A DNA stretch of 21,837 nucleotides. It comes from a virus. Below the pieces are notes generated by a model that saw only the letters and a list, made by a program, of their open reading frames with translations, searched no databases and had not been told where the DNA came from. The stretch is from IMG/VR virus record IMGVR_UViG_3300010151_000215, positions 1 through 21,837 of that record; one strand, given 5' to 3'. This document shows positions 16,379-21,837 of the stretch, piece after piece. The position numbers and the translations under genes are program-made. Position 1 is the stretch's first letter. Every line of letters starts with the position of its first letter.

Positions 16379-16445
16379 CGGAAACCTCTGCAACTTGAGG
16401 CTCAGGGGTTTCCGTTGTTACTTTTCCTCGTCTTCACCGCCTCCT
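16379..16445 (-). promoter_or_regulatory. Candidate -1 programmed ribosomal frameshift signal
   Basis: Read on the minus strand the parts are, in order: AGGAGG (16445-16440), a 12-nt spacer, G-GAA-AAG (16427-16421, containing the slip tetramer A-AAG), the TAA stop of the 744-residue gene (16420-16418), and then a hairpin beginning 6 nt after the slip site. The hairpin arms are 16414-16403 and 16390-16379: an 8-bp perfect outer stem (CGGAAACC with GGTTTCCG), one C/A mismatch, 3 more pairs, and a 12-nt loop. A -1 slip moves the ribosome into the lysozyme frame (GTA at 16421), which has no stop before the lysozyme. The arrangement mirrors E. coli dnaX. A weak point is the P-site codon GAA, which re-pairs poorly on GGA. 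Confidence 0.6.
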
Positions 16446-18652
16446 AATTGCTTCGCAGCCAAGAACATTGCATCCTCATAAGAAACGTCCTCGGTTTCCA
16501 TAATTTGCCTGACCAAACGCGTAAGCTCTTGTTGTTTAAGTACTGATTCCCGTGAGCCACTAATTATCCCAAGCTGTTTATTAATCCAAGGCATAACCCC
16601 TCTAAAGGTATAGCTGAGAGGTTCCGGTTCTCCAAAAACGTCCGAAGTTGGATCATAATAAGGATTATCGTTGGGCAAACCCGTATTAACAGGTGGTGGT
16701 GGCGGTGGTGGCGGTGGTGTAGCCGATATGTTCCAATGCTCTACAAGGTTTCCCATAGATATTTTGTTATCTACTACTGTATGATTTGTAGTAGCAAGTT
16801 CATTTATTAATTTAGTTAGTGGCTCACCTGATTCTGTATCTATTAAAGTTACTTCTTGCGACATAAACCGTTGAGAATTACCTATTAAATCTCTTGCTCT
16901 TTGTTTTTGTAATGTAGTTCTCATATCATCATCTTTATCATAAGATATTTCTTCTATAACTCCTGCAAGAATAGAACTATATTCTTTTGGTGGTATTGAA
17001 ACAGATTCAACAGAAACGTCTTCTCTTTCTGCATCAGCCGCCAATAATATTGTATTTTCAAAATTTTGAAATCCTAAAAAATTTTCATTTTCAGAAAAAG
17101 CTTTATACTCAGAATTTTCCATGCCAGTAAGAATACTAAAAATATAAGCATCGGCAATTAGTTTTGTAGTTTCTTCTGTTCCTAATCCAGTTGTTACAGT
17201 TAGTTCTTTAGCTTTAACAGCTAATCGTTGATATTCAGCCGTAGCTCTTGTACCTAATTGTTCATTCCTTTTTAGTTCATCCATTACATCAGCAGTTACA
17301 TCATCTCCTGCCAAATAAAAACCCATAACATTTCCTTCTAATACAGAAGGCACTTTACCAAAAAAACCACTTGATCCTGCTGTAAACATAGTAGAAGCTT
17401 CTGTAATAGCTCCTTGCATTTGAGTTATTGAAGCTTCAGATAAAGTAGATATTTTTTGATCTAAAGAAAGTTCTTCGTCTGGAGTATGAGGTGTGAATTC
17501 TTCAAACCTTTCTACTAACTCTCCTCTCTCTCCTATTACCTTATATGTTTGCCACGTTCCCGCTTGTCCCCACATTTCCCCCTTACCTACTCTAGGTGCG
17601 CCCTCTGGTCGTGCTACTACAACCCTATCTTCTACACTAGTAACATTATCGCTTTCTGTAAGGGTGTCTTGTCCTTGTGCTGTTCGGCTCATTATATTCC
17701 AATTTCTTAAATGCTGTGGTTCTATTGTTTTCTTACCTTCTTCATCTCGTATATATTCTCCAGTATTAGGATCAATATCATATGGAGCTTCTTCAAATAT
17801 AATAGGTCTTCCGTTCATTGTTCCTTTAATAACATTAAAGGGCACTTTAAGAGTTACATCAAAATACGGAACTTCTCTTTCCTTTCTTTCAACTGATGTA
17901 ATCTTTAATCCTGCGGGACGTATGTTTAAATTCTCAGGCGTTAAGTCACCGAATTTTTTTGCAGCCCGTAGACCATATCCTTGCTCTAAAGCATTTTTAA
18001 AAGCGCTAACTTTTGTAGCAGCGTCACCATACCGACTATTAATAACTGCATCTATAAGTTCATTATCAACATCTGCTTGAGTTTTTCCGGTTATAGCTCT
18101 TTCGGCTCTGTTAAAAAGCCAACCACCTGCATTACTTGCTCTACCATCTTTTGTTCTTACCCACGCATCATAGTCTCCTAAATCTGGCATTTGTAAAGAA
18201 GCTTGATAAGCTTCTTCAAACTTAGGTAAATATTCTTCAGCCGCTTTTAAACCTTCAGCTTGGGCATACAAATTCATAGAATCTTCATCCCACTGAGATT
18301 CATCAAAATTTAATTTTAAATTACTTAATATTTCTCCTGCAAATTCTTCTGCCCAGTAACCTTTTCTTCCTCCTGCGTGTGCAGTAGATGTTTCATAGTT
18401 AGTTATAATTGCATCTCTATCTTTTAAAGTAGCTTCATATCTTAATCTTTCACCTACTAAATCTTCTTGTTCATTAATAAAAGTATTAGTACGATCTTTT
18501 ATTGCTTGATTAAATAGTTGTACACCTTTACCAACTACTTGAAGGGCAGCTTGATTTCTGACATCTTTTTTATATCTTTTTTCAGTTCTTTTTCTAGTTT
18601 CTCTTCCTCTAGCTAAAAGAGAGGAACCTAAATCTTCTACTTCTTTGTACAT
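16418..18652 (-). CDS. Large virion-type protein, 744 aa (possible internal/ejection protein)
   Basis: The N-terminus is helical and basic (RGRETRKRTEKRYKKD, 15-30), followed by long acidic helical regions with no membrane segment. A beta-rich middle stretch lies near 250-400. A run of nine prolines sits near residue 648, just after NISATP, and separates the C-terminal 90 or so residues. I recognise no named domain. Size, composition and position between structural genes and the lysozyme and giant-protein genes suggest a T7 gp15-like internal virion role, which is inference. The ATG follows the previous stop by one base, with a GGGGGT ribosome site 7 nt upstream. The 3' end carries a candidate -1 frameshift site that would extend it by 24 linker residues plus the lysozyme (941 aa in total). 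Confidence 0.8.
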   Translation of the reverse strand: MYKEVEDLGSSLLARGRETRKRTEKRYKKDVRNQAALQVVGKGVQLFNQAIKDRTNTFINEQEDLVGERLRYEATLKDRDAIITNYETSTAHAGGRKGYWAEEFAGEILSNLKLNFDESQWDEDSMNLYAQAEGLKAAEEYLPKFEEAYQASLQMPDLGDYDAWVRTKDGRASNAGGWLFNRAERAITGKTQADVDNELIDAVINSRYGDAATKVSAFKNALEQGYGLRAAKKFGDLTPENLNIRPAGLKITSVERKEREVPYFDVTLKVPFNVIKGTMNGRPIIFEEAPYDIDPNTGEYIRDEEGKKTIEPQHLRNWNIMSRTAQGQDTLTESDNVTSVEDRVVVARPEGAPRVGKGEMWGQAGTWQTYKVIGERGELVERFEEFTPHTPDEELSLDQKISTLSEASITQMQGAITEASTMFTAGSSGFFGKVPSVLEGNVMGFYLAGDDVTADVMDELKRNEQLGTRATAEYQRLAVKAKELTVTTGLGTEETTKLIADAYIFSILTGMENSEYKAFSENENFLGFQNFENTILLAADAEREDVSVESVSIPPKEYSSILAGVIEEISYDKDDDMRTTLQKQRARDLIGNSQRFMSQEVTLIDTESGEPLTKLINELATTNHTVVDNKISMGNLVEHWNISATPPPPPPPPPVNTGLPNDNPYYDPTSDVFGEPEPLSYTFRGVMPWINKQLGIISGSRESVLKQQELTRLVRQIMETEDVSYEDAMFLAAKQLGGGEDEEK
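16691..16717 (-). repeat. Nine-proline codon run (trinucleotide repeat)
   Basis: Nine consecutive proline codons (CCA with CCG and CCT variants) lie inside the 744-residue gene. Such runs stall ribosomes unless EF-P helps, and they form a stiff polyproline II spacer. They separate the body of the protein from its last 90 or so residues. Confidence 0.9.
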
Positions 18653-18653
18653 A

Positions 18654-19238
18654 CTATACCCCCTGCGCTAAAAGACTGTTATCCATAGGTTCTATGCCTT
18701 CTGGTTTGTCTAATAAACTTTGTTCTATAATGGGTGCTTCCTCAACAAGTGTTTTAATTTCAGGAGGAATAGGACTATTTTTTTTAATTTTATTTTGTTT
18801 GTCTTTTAATCGGTTTTCTAATCCTGTACTATTTAATTTACTTTCTGCTATAGTATCTTCTTTAACATCATCTCTATTAATAATATAATCAATTCCTTGT
18901 CTTTCTGCTAAAGCTATTAACATATAAGCTAATGGTTCAGCTAGTAACATTAATAAATCAGGATTCCATTTACCTTCTGTAAAACCTTTAAATAATATTA
19001 CTTGTGTTAATTCCATTATTGGCACACCATTATCTATAGCTACAAGAATATCAGGATATTTTTCTTCATCCGTTATAGTTAAAAATAAATATTCTAAAGC
19101 TTCACGCTGTACTGTAAACTCTGGAGAAGATTCAAATGGATAAGGATTAGCAGGATCATTTGCTAATGCTTCACCCGGAATTGAACGCTTCATTTTAGAA
19201 GCAGTATTTACATAATCAGGAGTTATTTCTTTTAACAT
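18654..19238 (-). CDS. Virion-type conserved protein, 194 aa
   Basis: The protein has an N-terminal segment with GEALANDPANPYPFE (22-36), a helical domain with a hydrophobic block EGKWNPDLLMLLAEPLAYML (87-106), and a charged Lys/Glu/Pro-rich C-terminal tail (about 125-194). From memory this layout is common among structural-cluster proteins of marine phages, but I cannot name a function. The hydrophobic block could be a buried helix pair rather than a membrane span because it contains Pro, Asn and Glu. AAGGT lies about 9 nt before the ATG, and 11 nt separate it from the upstream LysM protein gene. Confidence 0.75.
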   Translation of the reverse strand: MLKEITPDYVNTASKMKRSIPGEALANDPANPYPFESSPEFTVQREALEYLFLTITDEEKYPDILVAIDNGVPIMELTQVILFKGFTEGKWNPDLLMLLAEPLAYMLIALAERQGIDYIINRDDVKEDTIAESKLNSTGLENRLKDKQNKIKKNSPIPPEIKTLVEEAPIIEQSLLDKPEGIEPMDNSLLAQGV

Positions 19239-19249
19239 AATTATTACCT

Positions 19250-20599
19250 TTAAGCAAATCTAGACGATAAATCTCTTGACCAAGTAGATACAGGATTCAT
19301 TAAAATAGTATCATATATTCTTGCGGTTGAACCATACTGCCCCATACTTGAATAAGCTTGGAAATTTCTTGGAGGAGATTGAACTGTAACATCATAATCT
19401 TGTGCCCCTGAAGCAAGATACATAGGAGCGCTATAAGAACCCCAAGTATCGTAATCTACTTCTGGTTCAATTACTGCTTGTGCTGTTGCTATATCTTGAG
19501 CAGCTTGATATGCAGATGTAAATGGTTTATCTAAACTATATCTATTTTCAAGCTCTCCTTTCGCTCCTGTCCACATACGCTGCATTACACCGGGATCAGG
19601 ATCAGGGACAATAGAAGAAAGCGGTACATTATTATTAGGAGCAGATAGTATACTTGTCTGATACTTACGAGTATCAAAACCTAAGTTCATACTATCTATT
19701 TCGGCTTGCGTATATGGAGCAGTAGGAGTAAGAGGAGCAGGAGGAGGGCCAAAAACTCCTGATTGATCCATTGTTAAGGGGTCTGTTATTCCAAACGCCT
19801 CTGCTCCGGCTTGAGCGCGAGCAACGCTAGGTGATACGGTTCCTCCACCAAAATCTACACCTGTCATATTTCTAACATCTTGAGCAGAAAGATAATCTGG
19901 TTTAGGGGTGGTTCCACCAAAATCTACACCAGTAAGTTCTTTAATTTGATCACCCGTCATAGGCTTGCCTATACTTCCTGCATCAAAATTTAAACTTTCT
20001 CCGACTTTTAAATTATTTAAATCAACACCAATATTCATGTCTTGAATTCTTTGTTTAGAAACTCCAGTGCTGTTTACTACATCTTTTATATCCATTCCTT
20101 CTTTTATGTTTACAGTAGATTTAAATGGGTTCATAATATTTTTATAATTCTTAGTTATATCTTTTTGAACAGTGTCCCAAGCTCCACCAGTACCAAAGAA
20201 ATTTTTAGAAGCACTTTGAATATTAACGCCCGGAATTTTATTTAAAGCAGTTTTAGTAAACTCTCCTACAAACTTTGTAACTCCTTGAGTTACAGTATTA
20301 AAAGCATTTTTTCCAACTGTTACAAACTTATGAGCGGCACTAACTACATGACCTGCTCCTTTAACTATAGCCCCACCAATACCCCCTAAAGTATTAGTTA
20401 CCATACTAGAAGCTATTCCACCTATCCCATTCATTAACATATTCCCTATTCCGGGTAGTATAAAAGCCATAGCTATTTGACCGACAATACCTATTTTATT
20501 CATAAATTGGCCTATTTTACCAACAACTTTCTTTATGCCCCTACCTATTTTTCTAAAGGTTTTAGCAACACCGCCAAATACTTTTTTAAAGAAACCCAT
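19250..20599 (-). CDS. LysM-containing virion protein with cationic amphipathic N-terminus
   Basis: Residues 1-38 are strongly cationic and amphipathic (FFKKVFGG, FRKIGRGIKKVVGKIG). They are followed by a Gly-rich hydrophobic stretch (about 38-90), together the makings of a membrane-inserting segment. Residues about 162-206 fit a LysM fold (NIKEGMDIKDVVNSTGVSKQ then LNNLKVGESLNF), a peptidoglycan-binding module. Two copies of a TGVDFGG motif follow (223-229 and 246-252), then a Pro-rich, probably extended region to the C-terminus. Expected role: a tail or internal protein that contacts the cell wall and membrane during entry. AGGAG is 7 nt before the ATG. It lies between the coiled-coil gene and the 194-residue gene, with gaps of about 10 nt. 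Confidence 0.75.
   Translation of the reverse strand: MGFFKKVFGGVAKTFRKIGRGIKKVVGKIGQFMNKIGIVGQIAMAFILPGIGNMLMNGIGGIASSMVTNTLGGIGGAIVKGAGHVVSAAHKFVTVGKNAFNTVTQGVTKFVGEFTKTALNKIPGVNIQSASKNFFGTGGAWDTVQKDITKNYKNIMNPFKSTVNIKEGMDIKDVVNSTGVSKQRIQDMNIGVDLNNLKVGESLNFDAGSIGKPMTGDQIKELTGVDFGGTTPKPDYLSAQDVRNMTGVDFGGGTVSPSVARAQAGAEAFGITDPLTMDQSGVFGPPPAPLTPTAPYTQAEIDSMNLGFDTRKYQTSILSAPNNNVPLSSIVPDPDPGVMQRMWTGAKGELENRYSLDKPFTSAYQAAQDIATAQAVIEPEVDYDTWGSYSAPMYLASGAQDYDVTVQSPPRNFQAYSSMGQYGSTARIYDTILMNPVSTWSRDLSSRFA
19844..19930 (-). repeat. Short direct repeat encoding the TGVDFGG motif twice
   Basis: An exact 18-nt repeat occurs at 19844-19861 and 19913-19930, offset 69 nt (23 codons). It encodes the GVDFGG part of two motif copies in the LysM protein. 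The surrounding residues (DQIKEL and DVRNM) are similar but diverged, so this looks like an old tandem duplication of a roughly 23-residue unit whose motif core is conserved. Confidence 0.8.
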
Positions 20600-20608
20600 T
20601 TTAATCTC

Positions 20609-21837
20609 CTAATTAAACATTTCGTTAATTAAATTTTTAACACCGTCTGCAACACCCGTACTATTTATAGCTGTATTAGCTTCATTATTCATAGCTGTAA
20701 TATATAAATTTGTTTTTTGATTAGCTGTATCTAAAGATTCTTTTCTTAAAAAAGTAGCTTCATCTCTTAAAGAGTTCCAAACAAAATCTAATTCCTGTGT
20801 TGTGACACCATAAGCATTTTGTACATTTTGTGCATTAGCAGCATTAATAGCAGCAGTATCAGCAGTATTAGCCTGTCTACGCCAGTTAGTATTAGCCTGT
20901 TCTATTGCTTGTGCATTAGAAGCGTTCCAAATATCTCTTTGGTTAGTAATGTTTTCATTAAATTGTTCTACTTGTAATTCTACTTGAGCATTAAATTTTG
21001 AAGCGTCTAATGAATTATTAGCTTCTATAGCTGCTATTCTGTTTTTTTCAGAAGCATTAAACTGTTCCATTGCATTGCTTTGTGTTGCGTTAAATTGTTC
21101 CATAGTATCTTTTTGAGATTTAAGAAACATATTAACTTGATTAGTGGACGTAGCTCCAAATTGTCTTGCTACATTTTCTGCTGCTTGATCAGATAATAAT
21201 CTTTGTTGCTCCATCTGAGCATCTAATACAGAAGCTTGCTGTTCATTATTTAAATTTGTTACATCTAATTGTAAAAAGTTTCTAGCATTTTCTATTGATA
21301 ATTTAGTTCTTGAATCGGCTGCACTCAAATCTAAAGATGCCATAGACGTAGCTCTTTGCATTGCTGCTTGTTGTCTAGCATTCATATTAGTTAATGTAGT
21401 GTTTTGCATAAACTGACTATTAGCTAGTTCAACTTGTTGTGCTGTAGAAAATTTAGTTAAATCTATATTGGCTTGTTTTGTAGCATTAGTTACTGCTCTT
21501 TGTTGATCAACATTTAATTGAGCAACATTCATTTCAGCAGCTATTCTGCCTTGAGCCAGATTACTTTGCATTGTAGCATTTAAATCTGCCATTAAAGCTT
21601 GCTGTTCATTTGTTAATGATTCTGCATTGGCTTGATTTTGTGCGCTTAAATTAGCCAGTTCCATTTGCTGTTCATTAGAAAGATTAGCAAGCTCCATTTG
21701 TTGTTTGAACCCTGCATTTTTAGACAGAAAATCAGCAGCTACCTGCATATTTGCAAGACGCATTTGATTATCAGCAGTCATGTTTTGCTGCTCAGTTTGG
21801 TTCTTTATTTCTAACTCAGCTAATTCTATTTGTTGAG
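20609..21837 (-). CDS. Asn/Gln/Ala-rich coiled-coil virion-type protein, 5' partial
   Basis: The frame is open through the right edge of the window: upstream of the Met at 21781 it continues in frame for 18 more codons (residues such as IELAELEIKN) with no stop. I therefore treat the gene as truncated rather than starting at 21781. The visible 408 or so residues are extremely rich in Asn, Gln and Ala and predicted helical, with 11-residue repeats (MELANLSNEQQ repeated; MEQFNATQSNA/MEQFNASEKNR), then a C-terminal region with YGVTTQELDFVWNSLRDEA. It is probably a long rod-like tail or internal virion protein. It ends 9 nt before the LysM protein start. The exact role is unknown. Confidence 0.75.
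   Translation of the reverse strand, partial: QQIELAELEIKNQTEQQNMTADNQMRLANMQVAADFLSKNAGFKQQMELANLSNEQQMELANLSAQNQANAESLTNEQQALMADLNATMQSNLAQGRIAAEMNVAQLNVDQQRAVTNATKQANIDLTKFSTAQQVELANSQFMQNTTLTNMNARQQAAMQRATSMASLDLSAADSRTKLSIENARNFLQLDVTNLNNEQQASVLDAQMEQQRLLSDQAAENVARQFGATSTNQVNMFLKSQKDTMEQFNATQSNAMEQFNASEKNRIAAIEANNSLDASKFNAQVELQVEQFNENITNQRDIWNASNAQAIEQANTNWRRQANTADTAAINAANAQNVQNAYGVTTQELDFVWNSLRDEATFLRKESLDTANQKTNLYITAMNNEANTAINSTGVADGVKNLINEMFN
21662..21697 (-). repeat. 33-nt tandem repeat encoding an 11-residue unit
   Basis: Two adjacent copies encode MELANLS with spacing of exactly 33 nt (Met codons at 21697-21695 and 21664-21662). A second pair with the same 33-nt spacing encodes MEQFNA (Met codons at 21103-21101 and 21070-21068). 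The unit length of 11 suggests hendecad coiled-coil periodicity. Confidence 0.8.

Noticed and set aside
17493-18080. 195-residue open frame on the plus strand, antisense to the 744-residue gene
   Set aside because: It is Ser/Leu/Pro-rich with no recognisable motif, lies entirely antisense to a well-supported gene, and has no strong ribosome site.
20609-21781. Complete gene starting at the Met codon at 21781
   Set aside because: The frame stays open to the window edge with matching composition, so the true start is probably outside the window.

Overview
The window looks like part of a tailed-phage genome of the small lytic marine podovirus type. It has a T7-like family A DNA polymerase, T7-type endonuclease I, a DUF3310 protein related to T7 gp1.7, class I ribonucleotide reductase, and a late cluster with a very large ejected-type virion protein. 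It is AT-rich and almost gap-free, with short overlaps between genes, and I see no integrase, tRNA, CRISPR array or insertion sequence. The gene mix and protein flavour recall phages of marine Alphaproteobacteria (pelagiphage or HMO-2011-like groups), but that placement is from memory and the host is unproven.

Layout. Positions 1-6758 are a plus-strand early/middle arm: the C-terminal part of DNA polymerase A (cut by the window edge), an unknown 92-residue protein, a small PD-(D/E)XK nuclease, a Cas4/RecB-like exonuclease, an unknown basic protein, endonuclease I, a DUF3310 nucleotide-kinase-like protein, a tiny basic ORF (3037-3150), nrdA, two small unknown genes (one a membrane protein), nrdB and a last small gene. 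Together they replicate and process DNA and supply deoxynucleotides. Positions 6755-21837 are a minus-strand late arm read right to left: an Asn/Gln-rich coiled-coil protein (open at the right edge), a LysM protein with a cationic amphipathic N-terminus, a 194-residue virion-type protein, a 744-residue virion-type protein, a GH24 lysozyme, a 2463-residue multidomain polyvalent protein with two ADP-ribosyltransferase-like modules, and then three cargo-like genes: an exported cytochrome c/copper monooxygenase-like protein, a small lipoprotein and a 62-residue unknown. The two arms meet tail to tail with no spacer.

Most notable. (1) The 744-residue gene ends in a site built like the dnaX frameshift signal: an AGGAGG element, a G-GAA-AAG slip site, an immediate TAA, a 6-nt spacer and a hairpin. 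The -1 frame stays open into the lysozyme, which predicts a 941-residue virion protein-lysozyme fusion. (2) A secreted protein with a heme c motif and all the copper-ligand positions expected of a PHM/DBM-type monooxygenase is translationally coupled to the end of the virion operon and is visibly richer in GC than much of the late arm, so it is a strong candidate for a host-derived metabolic gene. (3) The giant polyvalent protein carries two ART-like domains separated by recurring Gly/Arg/Tyr linkers.
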